Positions 32,866 through 42,416 of a DNA stretch of 64,000 nucleotides are shown here, piece after piece (position 1 is the first letter of the stretch; each line of letters starts with the position of its first letter). The DNA comes from Thermodesulfobacteriota bacterium (GTDB lineage Bacteria > Desulfobacterota > UBA8473). Made by a program: the position numbers and the translations under genes. The notes under the pieces were generated by a model, which did no database searches, was not told the origin of the DNA, and saw nothing but the letters and a program-made list of their open reading frames with translations. The stretch spans positions 143,413 to 207,412 of the forward strand of contig JBFLWQ010000003.1 in assembly GCA_040757775.1 (NCBI GenBank), given 5' to 3'.

Positions 32866-35532
32866 ATGGCTGTGAAAGTATTGGAAAAAGGTTATGACCC
32901 TGCTAAAGTTGAGGACAAATGGTCTAGCTATTGGATTAACAATGGTAACTTCAAGGCTGATGTAAATGGTACAAAGGAGACTTTCTCCATTGTTATTCCT
33001 CCCCCAAATGTTACTGGTTCTCTCCATATGGGTCATGCTCTGAATAATACCTTACAGGATATCCTGGCTCGGTTTAAAAGGATGGACGGGTTTAATGTGC
33101 TGTGGATGCCGGGAACAGACCATGCAGGAATTGCTACTCAAAATGTTGTGGAGAAGAATCTAGCCCAAAAAGGGATCAGCCGCCATACATTAGGGAGAGA
33201 TAAGTTTATCGAACATATATGGAAATGGCGCAAAGAGTTTGGGGGAATAATTATAAATCAGCTTAAAAAATTGGGGGCTTCCTGTGATTGGAGCAGGGAA
33301 CGATTTACTATGGATGAAGGACTATCAAAGGCTGTTAGAGAGGTCTTTGTGGAACTTTACCATGAAAAATTGATTTATCGTGGCGATTATATCATCAACT
33401 GGTGTCCCAGATGTCAGACTGCCCTGTCAGATTTGGAAGTTGAACATGAAGAGACTGAGGGGTATCTGTATTATCTTAAGTATCCCCTTTGTAATAGCAG
33501 GAAATTCATCGTAGTTGCGACCACCCGCCCGGAGACTATGTTGGGTGATACTGCGGTAGCTGTAAATCCAAATGATGAACGACACAAAAAACTGATTGGA
33601 AAGAGGGCTGTTTTGCCTGTAATGGGAAGGGAGATTCCTGTAATAGCAGATGAGTATGTTAACAAAGACTTTGGAACAGGAGCAGTAAAGGTTACTCCAG
33701 CCCATGATGTAAATGACTTTGAGATGGGGTTAAGGCATAATCTGGAAGCGATTAAGGTTATGGATGTAGATGGCAGGATGAATGAGAATGCCGGTCCATA
33801 CAAAGGTCTTGATAGGTTTAAGTGCAGGAAGGAAATAATCGAAGAATTTCAAAAAAACGGGGTGTTAAAAAAGAGAGAAAAGTATTCTCATAATATAGGG
33901 CACTGTTACAGGTGTAAGATGGTCATAGAACCTACCTTATCCAAGCAGTGGTTTGTAAAAGTAAAACCTCTGGCAGAGCCGGCTATCAAAGCTGTTAAAG
34001 ATGGTAGTATCAGGATTATACCTGCATCCTGGGAGAAAACCTACTTTGAATGGATGAACAATATCAAAGACTGGTGTATTTCTCGCCAGATATGGTGGGG
34101 TCATAGAATACCAGCATGGTACTGCAACGATTGCGGGGGGGTTATTGTATCGAAAGAAAACCCCACCCGGTGTTCTAAATGTCTGAGTTCTGACATCAGC
34201 CAGGAAACGGATGTCCTGGACACATGGTTCAGCTCAGCCCTGTGGCCTTTTTCTACCATGGGCTGGCCTGAACATACAAAGGAGCTTGAACTGTTTTACC
34301 CAACATCTGTTTTGGTGACGGGTTTCGACATTCTATTCTTTTGGGTTGCCAGAATGATAATGATGGGGATAAAATTTATGGGTGAAGTCCCTTTTAATGA
34401 TGTATATATCCATGCCCTGGTTCGAGACATCGAGGGCAAGAAGATGAGCAAGTCTAAAGGAAACGTTATTGACCCGTTGGTAATCATAGAAAAATATGGA
34501 GCGGATGCTTTCCGTTTTACTCTAGCGGCATTTGCTGCACAGGGAAGGGATGTTAAGCTTTCAGAAGAGAGGATCGGTGGTTATCGCAACTTTGCAAATA
34601 AAATATGGAATGCCTCAAGGTTCTCCCTGATGAACATGGAAGAATATGATGAATGCCTTCTAGATAAGAATGGGATTGAATATACCCTGAGCGACAGATG
34701 GATACTATCCCGATTGAACAGGACTATTGAACAGGTAAGAGATGCTTTAGAAAACTACAAGTTCAATGAGGGTGCCCATTTCTTGTACCAATTTATATGG
34801 CATGAATTCTGCGATTGGTATATTGAACTCATCAAATATTACCTGTACCAGAAGGATGACACGAAGCTTAAACTAAACACTCAATATGTTCTATTAGGGG
34901 TACTTAAAAAGGTATTGTGCCTGCTCCATCCTTTTATGCCTTTTATAACAGAAGAGATCTGGAGCAAATTACCGGATAGTAAAGGGAGCATTAATGTATA
35001 CCAATATCCAAAATCAGATTCTAACCTTATAGATGAGAAGGCAGAAGCTGAGATGAATCTCATTATAGACATTGTGGGAAATATAAGGAATATCAGAGGA
35101 GAGATGAACATACCGCCTGTCACACAGGTTGAGGCATTTCTTTATACTGAAGATCAGGAGACATGCAAGAAACTTGAAAGGAATAAAAACCACATTGAAA
35201 ATCTGGCAAGGATAGGTACCCTTTCTATCTCTTCCAGGAAAAAAGAATATAAATCTTCTGCTACATCTGTAGTAGATAAGGTGGAAATATTCCTCCCCCT
35301 TAAGGGGATAATTGACTTTTATGAGGAGGAGAAAAGATTGAGAAAAGAGAGTGATAAGATTGAGAAAAAACTCATGCTCTTGAATAAAAAGCTGTCCAAT
35401 GAGGATTTTCTTAGCAAGGCACCTTCTCATGTAATAGAGAACGAACGGATTGAAAATATAAAGTTGATTGAAAAAAAGAGAAAATTTGAGGAAGGAATAC
35501 AGAGGATGCAAGAGTTGCAAAGAGAGATATGA
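32866..35532 (+). CDS. valS: Valyl-tRNA synthetase
   Basis: The 888-residue class I synthetase has P-P-N-V-T-G-S-L-H-M-G-H-A (HIGH region, about residue 46), the CP1 editing domain with T-T-R-P-E-T-M-L-G-D-T-A-V-A, G-T-D-H-A-G-I-A-T-Q, the KMSKS loop G-K-K-M-S-K-S-K-G-N and a C-terminal coiled coil. It charges tRNA-Val and edits threonine. I chose the ATG at 32866 because AAGGAGA precedes it; a TTG 15 bases upstream would place that site inside the gene. nadC follows after four bases. Confidence 0.98.
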   Translation: MAVKVLEKGYDPAKVEDKWSSYWINNGNFKADVNGTKETFSIVIPPPNVTGSLHMGHALNNTLQDILARFKRMDGFNVLWMPGTDHAGIATQNVVEKNLAQKGISRHTLGRDKFIEHIWKWRKEFGGIIINQLKKLGASCDWSRERFTMDEGLSKAVREVFVELYHEKLIYRGDYIINWCPRCQTALSDLEVEHEETEGYLYYLKYPLCNSRKFIVVATTRPETMLGDTAVAVNPNDERHKKLIGKRAVLPVMGREIPVIADEYVNKDFGTGAVKVTPAHDVNDFEMGLRHNLEAIKVMDVDGRMNENAGPYKGLDRFKCRKEIIEEFQKNGVLKKREKYSHNIGHCYRCKMVIEPTLSKQWFVKVKPLAEPAIKAVKDGSIRIIPASWEKTYFEWMNNIKDWCISRQIWWGHRIPAWYCNDCGGVIVSKENPTRCSKCLSSDISQETDVLDTWFSSALWPFSTMGWPEHTKELELFYPTSVLVTGFDILFFWVARMIMMGIKFMGEVPFNDVYIHALVRDIEGKKMSKSKGNVIDPLVIIEKYGADAFRFTLAAFAAQGRDVKLSEERIGGYRNFANKIWNASRFSLMNMEEYDECLLDKNGIEYTLSDRWILSRLNRTIEQVRDALENYKFNEGAHFLYQFIWHEFCDWYIELIKYYLYQKDDTKLKLNTQYVLLGVLKKVLCLLHPFMPFITEEIWSKLPDSKGSINVYQYPKSDSNLIDEKAEAEMNLIIDIVGNIRNIRGEMNIPPVTQVEAFLYTEDQETCKKLERNKNHIENLARIGTLSISSRKKEYKSSATSVVDKVEIFLPLKGIIDFYEEEKRLRKESDKIEKKLMLLNKKLSNEDFLSKAPSHVIENERIENIKLIEKKRKFEEGIQRMQELQREI

Positions 35533-35536
35533 TGCC

Positions 35537-36394
35537 ATGTTTGAGATTAACAGTTTAATAAAAGTAGCCCTTGATGAAGATATTGGGAGTGGAGACTTTA
35601 CTACCTCTTCAATAATTGCCCCTGGTATAAAAGGGAATGCTCAGATAATTGCAAAAGAAGATTTGATTCTTGCTGGCATAGACATCTTCTGTAGTGTCTT
35701 CACATTCTTAGATTCCAGGGCAAAATCCAATAATTTTTTTAAAGATGGAGATTTTGTAAAGAATAACAGCACTATCGCTGAGATTTCATGTGACGTGGTT
35801 GATCTTCTTCGTGGGGAAAGGGTTGCCTTGAATTTTTTACAGCGTTTGTCAGGCATTGCCACTTTAACCCGCAGATATGTAGATAGGGTTAAGGGATGCA
35901 ATGTTAAGGTTTTAGACACGCGAAAGACTACCCCTGGCTGGAGGGCTCTTGAAAAATATGCTGTAAGGGTAGGGGGAGGGGTCAATCACCGTGGCGGTCT
36001 ATTTGACGGGATTTTAATAAAAGACAACCATATAAAGGTCTGTGGCGGAATCCGTCAGGCGGTTGAAAAAGCAAGGGCTAATATTCCCCATACCTTTAAG
36101 ATTGAAGTAGAGGTCAAAAACCTTGATGAAGTGAAAGAAGCCCTTGAGTCTGGTGTTGAAATCATAATGCTGGACAATATGGATTCTGTGGAGATGGAAA
36201 AAGCGGTTAAAGTCATTAATAAGAGGGCTGTGGTGGAAGCATCGGGAGGAATAAATCTCGATAATATAAGAGATGTTGCAGAAACAGGGGTTGATCTCAT
36301 ATCGGTTGGGGCTCTCACCCACTCAGCCAGGGCTTGCGATATCAGTATGAACATTGTAGAAGTCAACTACCATCGGCTAAAGCCGATGGCTTGA
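35537..36394 (+). CDS. nadC: Quinolinate phosphoribosyltransferase (nicotinate-nucleotide pyrophosphorylase)
   Basis: The 285-residue protein has the NadC motifs: A-L-x-E-D-I-G-S-G-D-F-T-T near the start, E-R-V-A-L-N-F-L-Q-R-L-S-G-I-A-T, D-T-R-K-T-T-P-G-W-R with the substrate Arg/Lys cluster, and G-G-V-N-H-R-G-G-L-F-D. It makes nicotinate mononucleotide from quinolinate and PRPP. The ATG at 35537 fits family starts; an in-frame extension from 35468 overlaps valS and is not supported. The last codons (H-R-L-K-P-M-A) are part of a CATCGGCTAAAGCCGATG hairpin, so the 3' end has been shaped by a palindrome. Confidence 0.95.
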   Translation: MFEINSLIKVALDEDIGSGDFTTSSIIAPGIKGNAQIIAKEDLILAGIDIFCSVFTFLDSRAKSNNFFKDGDFVKNNSTIAEISCDVVDLLRGERVALNFLQRLSGIATLTRRYVDRVKGCNVKVLDTRKTTPGWRALEKYAVRVGGGVNHRGGLFDGILIKDNHIKVCGGIRQAVEKARANIPHTFKIEVEVKNLDEVKEALESGVEIIMLDNMDSVEMEKAVKVINKRAVVEASGGINLDNIRDVAETGVDLISVGALTHSARACDISMNIVEVNYHRLKPMA

Positions 36395-36544
36395 GGGTTC
36401 AAGTCCGCCAGAGGCGGAAAGGGGTCAAGTGATCAAGGGAGAATTTTTTCTTTACTACTCTCTAATCCTGGAATCCTCGACTCCTCGAACCCTTGCGGCG
36501 CAAAAGATCGAACTGAAGTCTTCGCCTAAAGGCGAGGGTTTTTC
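36370..36544. repeat. Cluster of palindromes after nadC, with a terminator-like hairpin
   Basis: CCATCGGCTAAAGCCGATGG overlaps the nadC stop. TCCGCC-AGA-GGCGGA is at 36404-36418, and TCGCC-TAAA-GGCGA followed by GGGTTTTT at 36522-36544 would end transcription on the plus strand. The rest of the 210-bp spacer before coaX holds only the coaX ribosome binding site. Confidence 0.6.
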
Positions 36545-36604
36545 TCCCATTCCCCGAAGGGGACAATAAAGGGGTAATGGTTTAAGAACAGGAGACTAGA
36601 AGAT

Positions 36605-37369
36605 ATGTTGCTGGTTATTGATGTTGGGAATACTCACACTGTTATGGGGGTTTTTGATGGAGACAGACTGGTTCAGGACTGGAGAATCAGGACACAAGAA
36701 GACCATACTGTAGACGAGTATGGGATTCTGATCACAAACCTTTATTTTTCCAGCAGGATAGCCTTAAGGGATATTAAGGATATAGTTATCTCGTGTGTTG
36801 TACCCCCACTTAATATAACCCTGGAAGAGTTATGTAAGAAATACTTCAACATCAGCCCCCTGATTATAGAACCGGGAATTAAAACAGGGATGCCTATATA
36901 CTATGATAATCCCAAAGAGGTTGGGGCTGACAGGATAGTTAATGCAGTGGCTGCATACGAGAAATATAAGCAGAGCCTGATTGTTGTTGACTTTGGAACT
37001 GCTACTACCTTCGATTATATATCGGCAAACGGTGAATACCATGGCGGGGTCATCGCCCCAGGGATTATAATTTCCAGTGAAGCTTTGTTCAAAAGGGCTT
37101 CTAAGCTGCCACATGTGGAATTAATCAAGCCCAAGTCAGTTATCGGTAAGGATACTATAAGCAGTATGCAAGCGGGGATTGTTTTAGGCTATGCCAGTTT
37201 AGTGGATGGAATCGTAAAAAGGATAAAAAAAGAAGTTAAATCAAATCCCAAGGTGATTGCAACGGGAGGATTGGCTTCCCTTATCGCATCAGTATCGGAA
37301 ACGATAAGTGAGATTGATAAATATCTTACCTTGAAGGGACTGAGGATACTTCACGAAAGGAACAGGTAG
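36605..37369 (+). CDS. coaX: Type III pantothenate kinase
   Basis: The 254-residue protein has the CoaX ASKHA-fold motifs: D-V-G-N-T-H-T-V at residues 6-13, P-x-E-V-G-A-D-R near 102, D-F-G-T-A-T-T-F-D near 125 and G-G-V-I-A-P-G-I. It phosphorylates pantothenate in the first step of CoA synthesis. No birA is next to it. The small DUF167 gene follows 52 bases downstream on the same strand. Confidence 0.96.
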   Translation: MLLVIDVGNTHTVMGVFDGDRLVQDWRIRTQEDHTVDEYGILITNLYFSSRIALRDIKDIVISCVVPPLNITLEELCKKYFNISPLIIEPGIKTGMPIYYDNPKEVGADRIVNAVAAYEKYKQSLIVVDFGTATTFDYISANGEYHGGVIAPGIIISSEALFKRASKLPHVELIKPKSVIGKDTISSMQAGIVLGYASLVDGIVKRIKKEVKSNPKVIATGGLASLIASVSETISEIDKYLTLKGLRILHERNR

Positions 37370-37421
37370 GATATGTTTCTTTTTAAAAGGTATTCCTGAG
37401 AGCGAGAAGGGGGTCAGTAAT

Positions 37422-37721
37422 ATGTTATATATTAATGAAACTGCCAATGGGATAGTCTTTAAGGTTTGGGTGCAGCCCAAATCTGCCAGAAATGAAATCA
37501 AAGACCTAAAGGGAGATGCCTTAAGGGTAAGGATAACTGCTGTTCCGGTTGAAGGCAAAGCAAATAATGCCTGCATGGATTTTCTGGCAAGGGAATTGGG
37601 TATTAGTAAATCGCAGGTAGAGATTATCGGAGGCCATAAATCGCGAACAAAGGTGATAAGAGTAACAGGCGTTACGAAAGGTGAAATAGAACGACTTGCA
37701 ATTCACGATTTACAAGCTTAG
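37422..37721 (+). CDS. DUF167 (YggU) family protein
   Basis: The 99-residue protein has the DUF167 pattern: V-W-V-Q-P-K-S-A-R-N-E-I near residue 15, L-R-V-R-I-T-A-x-P-V-E-G-K-A-N-N-A near 32 and G-H-K-S-R-T-K-V-I-R-V near 70. The biochemical role of the family is unknown. The ATG at 37422 is followed by good family alignment. Its stop overlaps the stop of the convergent suhB by four bases, so no terminator separates them. Confidence 0.92.
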   Translation: MLYINETANGIVFKVWVQPKSARNEIKDLKGDALRVRITAVPVEGKANNACMDFLARELGISKSQVEIIGGHKSRTKVIRVTGVTKGEIERLAIHDLQA

Positions 37722-38497
37722 TCCAATCCTTTCTTTATTACCTGAACCATTTCATTGTGTATCCTCCCATTGCTGGCAAGGATTTCTTTAGAATAAATAT
37801 CAAAGACTCCCCCTTTAAAATCCGATACCATCCCTCCTGCTTCTCTAACGATTAAGCTGCCCGCAGCCACATCCCAGGGGGATAGTTTGAGTTCCCAAAA
37901 ACCATCAAACCTACCCATAGCCACATAGCACAGATCCAATGCAGCGGAACCTGCTCTTCTAATTGCCTGAGCATTCATTATAAAGTTGTTGAAATGAATA
38001 AGGTTGTTGTTTTTACTTTCTCTTAAATCATAGGGGAAGCCAGTTGCCAGCATACTGTGAATTAACTTATCAGTTGAAGAAACGCGGATTTCCCTCCCAT
38101 TTAAACATGCCCCATTTCCCTTTTCTGCCGTAAACAACTCATCTAAAACAGGATCGTATATAACACCAAGCAGAATATCTCTATTCTTCTCGAATGCTAT
38201 TGAAACACAAAAACATGGGTATCCATGGGCATAGTTAGTAGTTCCATCCAGAGGGTCTATGATCCATTTATGAGAGGAGGTGCCTTTCTGACTTTCACAC
38301 TCTTCTGTCAATATCTGGTGATCCGGATAGGTATTTCTGATAATTTGAACGATTGTTTTTTCTGAATTTATGTCAATATCTGTCACCAGATTTATCTCAC
38401 CTTTGAAACCGATTTCTACAGACTTTCCTAAGTTCTCCTTCAGAATTTCCCCGGCCTCCTTGGCAGCCTCTATAGCAACTTCCATAATTTCTCTCAT
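37718..38497 (-). CDS. suhB: Inositol monophosphatase family protein
   Basis: The 259-residue protein carries the lithium-sensitive phosphatase motifs: the E-E substrate/metal site in L-T-E-E-C, I-D-P-L-D-G-T-T-N-Y (metal-binding D-P-L-D) and the C-terminal W-D-V-A-A-G-S-L-I-V-R-E-A-G-G. Substrates may be inositol phosphate, fructose bisphosphate or PAP; they cannot be told from sequence. It is transcribed away from a 357-bp spacer with a repeat and the promoter of the SDR gene. Confidence 0.92.
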   Translation of the reverse strand: MREIMEVAIEAAKEAGEILKENLGKSVEIGFKGEINLVTDIDINSEKTIVQIIRNTYPDHQILTEECESQKGTSSHKWIIDPLDGTTNYAHGYPCFCVSIAFEKNRDILLGVIYDPVLDELFTAEKGNGACLNGREIRVSSTDKLIHSMLATGFPYDLRESKNNNLIHFNNFIMNAQAIRRAGSAALDLCYVAMGRFDGFWELKLSPWDVAAGSLIVREAGGMVSDFKGGVFDIYSKEILASNGRIHNEMVQVIKKGLD

Positions 38498-38520
38498 TTA
38501 TCCCTCCATGATTGATGGCT

Positions 38521-38649
38521 TCGTAAAAAGTTCTGTTTTGTAATTCCAAGGAGCGCAAGCGACGAGGAATCTTTAATGATATCAGATTCCTCGTCCACCA
38601 GAGGCGGACTCGGAATGACATGGGGGCCTGTTTTCGACATTTTACGAGC
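38521..38649. repeat. Nested palindromic repeat between suhB and the SDR gene
   Basis: Imperfect outer ends TCGTAAAA and TTTTACGA enclose a second pair, TGTAATTCC and GGAATGACA, and an inner GAGGAATC/GATTCCTC hairpin. A degenerate copy of the GGCGGA palindrome sits inside. The element is a composite of several repeat families seen elsewhere in the window. Confidence 0.7.
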
Positions 38650-38781
38650 ATATCATGATTTAGAATACCAAAAATCCTGCTCATGTTCGCTCCAATAGAA
38701 ATTTTTCATTTTTCAGGGTGGACGAATTAAGAATATCAAAAAAGTCATAATTTAGCAACAACTGGCTTGGGTTTTTGTACA

Positions 38782-38811
38782 TTGACTTTTCTATAATTTT
38801 TATGCTATAAA
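38782..38811 (+). promoter_or_regulatory. Sigma-70 type promoter of the SDR gene
   Basis: TTGACT (38782-38787), 18 bases, TATAAA (38806-38811). It lies 43 bases before the ATG. Confidence 0.6.
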
Positions 38812-38854
38812 GTCTGTCAGAAATGGTCAGTAAACCCAAAATAAAGGAGAATTA

Positions 38855-39592
38855 ATGAAGCTAAAAGATAAGGTTGCTGTAATTACCGGTTCCAGCCGTG
38901 GAATGGGAAGGTTAGTAGCTCTGGATATGGCAAAAGAAGGGGCTAAGGTAGTAATAAATGGCACAACCCCTGGGCCAGTGGATGAAGTCGTTAAAGAGAT
39001 TACATCACAGGGAGGACAGGCAGTCGCAAACTACGATACTGTTGCTACAATGGAGGGGGGGCAGAAAATAATCAAGACAGCCATTGATAACTTTGGGAAA
39101 ATAGATATTCTTGTAAACAATGCTGCTATCACAAGAGACAGATCCCTGGTCAAGATGACCGAAGAGGATTGGGATTCTGTAATAGCGATTGATTTGAAAG
39201 GGGTCTTTTCATGCACCAAAGCAGCCATGACGTATATGATAGAGCAAAGATATGGGAAAATAATAAATGTTGCCTCTGCAGCGGGAAAGGCAGGAAATGT
39301 AGGACAGGCAAATTACAGTGCAGCCAAAGCTGGTGTAATTGCTTTCACCAAGACATGTGCGAAGGAACTGGGAAAATACAATATTACCGTCAATGCAATA
39401 GCTCCATCCCATAAAACAAGGATGTACGATAATGTCCCTGAAGAGGTATTCAAGAAAATAATAGCTGCCAGAGCACTGGGAAGGATGTCAGAACCATATG
39501 AGATACCACCAACCTTTATATTTCTTGCATCCGATGATGCCAGTTTCATTACCGGACAAGTCATTGGTGTAGATGGCGGACTTTTCTTATAG
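38855..39592 (+). CDS. Short-chain dehydrogenase/reductase (FabG-like)
   Basis: The 245-residue protein has the classical SDR layout: T-G-S-S-R-G-M-G cofactor loop at residues 11-18, N-N-A-A near 88, catalytic Ser in N-V-A-S-A-A-G, Y-S-A-A-K near 153 and V-D-G-G near the end. It probably reduces a 3-oxoacyl or related keto compound with NAD(P)H. The region normally reading N-x-I-A-P-G-x-I is N-A-I-A-P-S-H-K-T-R, unlike true FabG, so a catabolic or specialised role is likely. The ankyrin-caspase gene starts 60 bases downstream and could be co-transcribed. Confidence 0.88.
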   Translation: MKLKDKVAVITGSSRGMGRLVALDMAKEGAKVVINGTTPGPVDEVVKEITSQGGQAVANYDTVATMEGGQKIIKTAIDNFGKIDILVNNAAITRDRSLVKMTEEDWDSVIAIDLKGVFSCTKAAMTYMIEQRYGKIINVASAAGKAGNVGQANYSAAKAGVIAFTKTCAKELGKYNITVNAIAPSHKTRMYDNVPEEVFKKIIAARALGRMSEPYEIPPTFIFLASDDASFITGQVIGVDGGLFL

Positions 39593-39652
39593 AAGGGCAA
39601 GTCCTGAACGGGTTAAAAAGAAAGAGGTTGTTGTATTTGGAGGAGGTGTTCC

Positions 39653-41731
39653 ATGAAGAAATTATCCGTGTATGTTTTAATCCTTTTTATCCTGCTCATC
39701 GCAATTCCCGGCTTTGCCTGGATTGGTGAGTTACATGATGCCGCAGAGCATGGCGATATTGAAAAAGCCCGTAGCCTGCTCAACAAAGGTGCGAATGTGA
39801 ATGCGAGAGACAGCAAAGGCAATACCCCGCTCCATGTGGCTGCCAAGTATGGGAAAAAGGATATAGCACTTCTTCTGATTGAAAAAGGTGCTAATGTGAA
39901 CGCAAAGGATAATGATGAATATGGTATAACCCCTCTTGATGACGCTGTGAATAATGGATACAAAGAGGTTGCCCAACTTCTTATTGAAAAGGGAGCTAAT
40001 GTGAATGCAAAAAAGAGAAATACATGGACAGCTCTCCATGATGCTGCGTTTGGCGGGAAGAAAGACATTGTTTTCCTTCTTATAGAAAAGGGCGCAAATG
40101 TGAATGAGAAAACTGGTGTAGGCGACACACCTCTTCATATGGCAGCGTATAATGGTCACAAAGATGCCGCTCTGCTCCTCATTGAAAAGGGGGCATATCA
40201 AACAGAGAATAAGGATGGTTTTACCCAACTCCATGTCGCTGCAAGGCAAGGCAAAACTGACGTAGTCAGGCTTCTTATCGAAAAGGGTTGGCGTTTTGTG
40301 GCAAGGGACAATGCGGGCCGTACCCCTCTCCATTGGGCAGCGAGTGGGGGGCACAAAGAGGTCGCTCAACTCCTCATTGAAAAGGGAGCCGATGTGAACG
40401 CAAAAATGAACAATAACTGGACTCCTCTCCATGATGCAGCGTTTAATGGCTCCAAAGAAATTGTTCAACTGCTAATTGAAAAGGGAGCAGATGTAAACAG
40501 TAAAGATAATGAAGGCTTTACCCCTCTGCATAGAGCAACGAACTATATGCCTATCTTTTATAAAGGAGATGCAGAAGCTACTGTTCTCCTCCTCCTAAAA
40601 AATGGCGCGGATGTAAATGCAAAGACTAACGATGGTGATACCCCTCTCCATTTTGCTGTGCTAAGGAATGATAAAGTGAAAGCTACCCTCATTGAGAAGG
40701 GTGCAGATGTGAACGCAATGAACTTTAAAGGGCAGAACACTCCTCTCCATATTGTTTCTGGTATTGGCAATAAAGAGTTTGTCCTTTTCCTCATTGAAAG
40801 GGGCACTGACCCAGGCATAGCAAATAAAGATGGTAAAACACCTTTAAAGTTAGCTCAGGAAAAAGGCCACACAACCGTTGCCCTTATCCTTGAAGAGGCA
40901 GAGAAGGAATTTGTCAAAAAACTCCTCGCTAAAAAAACCGAACCTGAAAAAGCAGGTCAATATATTACTAAGCATGCTATACCTGATTTTAAATCTGCAC
41001 CAAGACTGGATGACCTTGCAGTTATCATCGGCATTGAAAACTATCAGGGGCTGCCAAAATCCGACTATTCAAAGAGCGATGCGGGGGTTGTCAAAGAGTA
41101 TTTCAAGGCACTTGGATTTCAGGAGAGGAATATTGAATTAATTACTGATGAAAAGGCAACAGGGAAAAGTATTGAAAAGGTAATAGAGGCATGGCTTCCC
41201 AATCGTGTTAAAAAAGACAGCAGGGTAATTGTTTATTATTCTGGTCACGGCGCACCAGAGCCAAAAACAGGAGATGCTTATATCGTTCCCTATGACGGAG
41301 ACCCGAATTATCTTGAAGTTACAGGCTATCCATTAAAGAGGCTGTATGAAAAACTTGGTAAACTTGAGGCAGCGGAGGTCATCGTCCTTCTCGATTCATG
41401 CTTTTCAGGCGCAGGTGGGAGGAGTGTCCTTGCAAAAGGGGCAAGGCCGCTCGTGATGACGACAGAGGGTTTTGTTTTGCCGCAGAATATTGCAGTTTTA
41501 TCTGCAACACAGGGAACACAGATTTCTTCATCATCTCCAGAAAAAGGGCATGGGATTTTCACATACTATTTCCTCAAGGCATTAAAAGACGGCAAAAAGA
41601 GCCTCGCAGAGATTTATGAATACATAAAGCCACTTGTAGAAGACGAGGCAAAGCAGATCAATGTCCAGCAAAGCCCAAGTATAAGCCCTGATGCTGAGAA
41701 ATTAAAGGGAAGGTTTGAATTGAGGAAGTGA
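39653..41731 (+). CDS. Exported ankyrin-repeat caspase-family (C14) protease
   Basis: The 692-residue protein has a signal peptide (residues 1-22, ending G-F-A), about 12 ankyrin repeats (residues 27-410, most reading x-T-P-L-H-x-A-A-x-x-G and L-L-I-E-K-G-A-x-V-N) and a C-terminal caspase/metacaspase domain. The dyad is H532 in Y-Y-S-G-H-G and C583 in L-L-D-S-C-F-S-G. Ankyrin repeats usually bind protein partners, so this looks like a binding-triggered protease outside the cytoplasm. The caspase domain is about 80% identical by eye to that of the lipoprotein at 42417. A GGAGGAGG site precedes the ATG. Confidence 0.92.
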   Translation: MKKLSVYVLILFILLIAIPGFAWIGELHDAAEHGDIEKARSLLNKGANVNARDSKGNTPLHVAAKYGKKDIALLLIEKGANVNAKDNDEYGITPLDDAVNNGYKEVAQLLIEKGANVNAKKRNTWTALHDAAFGGKKDIVFLLIEKGANVNEKTGVGDTPLHMAAYNGHKDAALLLIEKGAYQTENKDGFTQLHVAARQGKTDVVRLLIEKGWRFVARDNAGRTPLHWAASGGHKEVAQLLIEKGADVNAKMNNNWTPLHDAAFNGSKEIVQLLIEKGADVNSKDNEGFTPLHRATNYMPIFYKGDAEATVLLLLKNGADVNAKTNDGDTPLHFAVLRNDKVKATLIEKGADVNAMNFKGQNTPLHIVSGIGNKEFVLFLIERGTDPGIANKDGKTPLKLAQEKGHTTVALILEEAEKEFVKKLLAKKTEPEKAGQYITKHAIPDFKSAPRLDDLAVIIGIENYQGLPKSDYSKSDAGVVKEYFKALGFQERNIELITDEKATGKSIEKVIEAWLPNRVKKDSRVIVYYSGHGAPEPKTGDAYIVPYDGDPNYLEVTGYPLKRLYEKLGKLEAAEVIVLLDSCFSGAGGRSVLAKGARPLVMTTEGFVLPQNIAVLSATQGTQISSSSPEKGHGIFTYYFLKALKDGKKSLAEIYEYIKPLVEDEAKQINVQQSPSISPDAEKLKGRFELRK

Positions 41732-41741
41732 AGGAATAAAT

Positions 41742-42236
41742 ATGCTTGATTATCTTGGTATATTAAAAAAAATGAACGAAAAAGGAATTCGATACATTGT
41801 TGTCGGAGGAATTGCGGTCAACCTGTACGGTATTCCAAGGATGACTTATGATATAGACCTGATACTTGACCTTGAGGACAAGAACTTAGAAAAATTTTTG
41901 AAATTGCTAAAAAGCTGGGGATTCAAACCAAAAGTGCCTGTTGACATCATGGAATTTGCAGAGAAGAATAAGAGAGAAGAATGGATAAAAAAGAAGAATA
42001 TGAAGGCATTCAATCTCGTAAACCCCGAATGGGCTATTTCAGAGATAGACATTGTGATTGATTCACCTGTAGATTATGAGAAGGCGCATAAAAGAATCAA
42101 TGAGATTAAGCTTCATGGTTTTACAATCCCTGTAGTCTCGATTGACGATCTCATAAAAATGAAGGAAAGGACAGGGAGACAGCAGGATAAGGCTGACATA
42201 AGATATCTAAAGGAAATGAAAAATGAAAAGAAGTAA
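41742..42236 (+). CDS. Nucleotidyltransferase-fold protein (DUF6036/AbiEii-like), 164 aa
   Basis: The N-terminus has the minimal nucleotidyltransferase pattern: Y-I-V-V-G-G-I-A-V-N-L-Y-G near residues 18-30 and R-M-T-Y-D-I-D-L with the metal-binding D-x-D at about 36-38; a third acidic residue is likely in S-E-I-D-I-V-I-D near 100. Proteins of this type form toxin or antitoxin parts of AbiE- or MNT/HEPN-like systems. The gene starts 10 bases after the ankyrin-caspase stop, and its 3' end overlaps a 59-codon gene. The toxic role is inference. Confidence 0.75.
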   Translation: MLDYLGILKKMNEKGIRYIVVGGIAVNLYGIPRMTYDIDLILDLEDKNLEKFLKLLKSWGFKPKVPVDIMEFAEKNKREEWIKKKNMKAFNLVNPEWAISEIDIVIDSPVDYEKAHKRINEIKLHGFTIPVVSIDDLIKMKERTGRQQDKADIRYLKEMKNEKK

Positions 42237-42402
42237 GGCCAGAGGCTTTGATTATTATCTGAGCAAAGAGGCAATTGAGAGATATAAGGAGAAGCCGCTT
42301 GAATTGAGGCTGAAGTGGCTTTATATGGGGAATCTTTTGCGGATGGGATACAGTAAAAAACTTATCAAACTACAAGATAAATTTAGAGAAGGGGAGAGGT
42401 AA
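42223..42402 (+). CDS. Small basic protein partnered with the nucleotidyltransferase (59 aa)
   Basis: The gene overlaps the nucleotidyltransferase gene by 14 bases and is read in another frame. The product is basic and helical (Y-Y-L-S-K-E-A-I-E-R-Y, then L-R-L-K-W-L-Y-M-G-N-L-L-R). Small genes with an E-R-x-K-x-x-P-x-E-x-R-L-x-W-L pattern are common directly beside DUF6036-type nucleotidyltransferases, which supports a two-part toxin-antitoxin-like unit. No conserved domain can be named. Its short length makes it easy to miss. Confidence 0.6.
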   Translation: MKRSKARGFDYYLSKEAIERYKEKPLELRLKWLYMGNLLRMGYSKKLIKLQDKFREGER

Positions 42403-42416
42403 TAGGAGGTGAGATA

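Noticed and set aside
39731..40468. 245-codon open frame opposite the ankyrin repeats
   Set aside because: Its repeated Cys/His-like pattern mirrors the ankyrin repeats on the coding strand; it is a shadow.
39700..40900. Repetitive DNA that might suggest a CRISPR or tandem array
   Set aside because: The periodicity is about 99-105 bases and codes for ankyrin repeats with variable sequence; there are no spacers or constant repeats.
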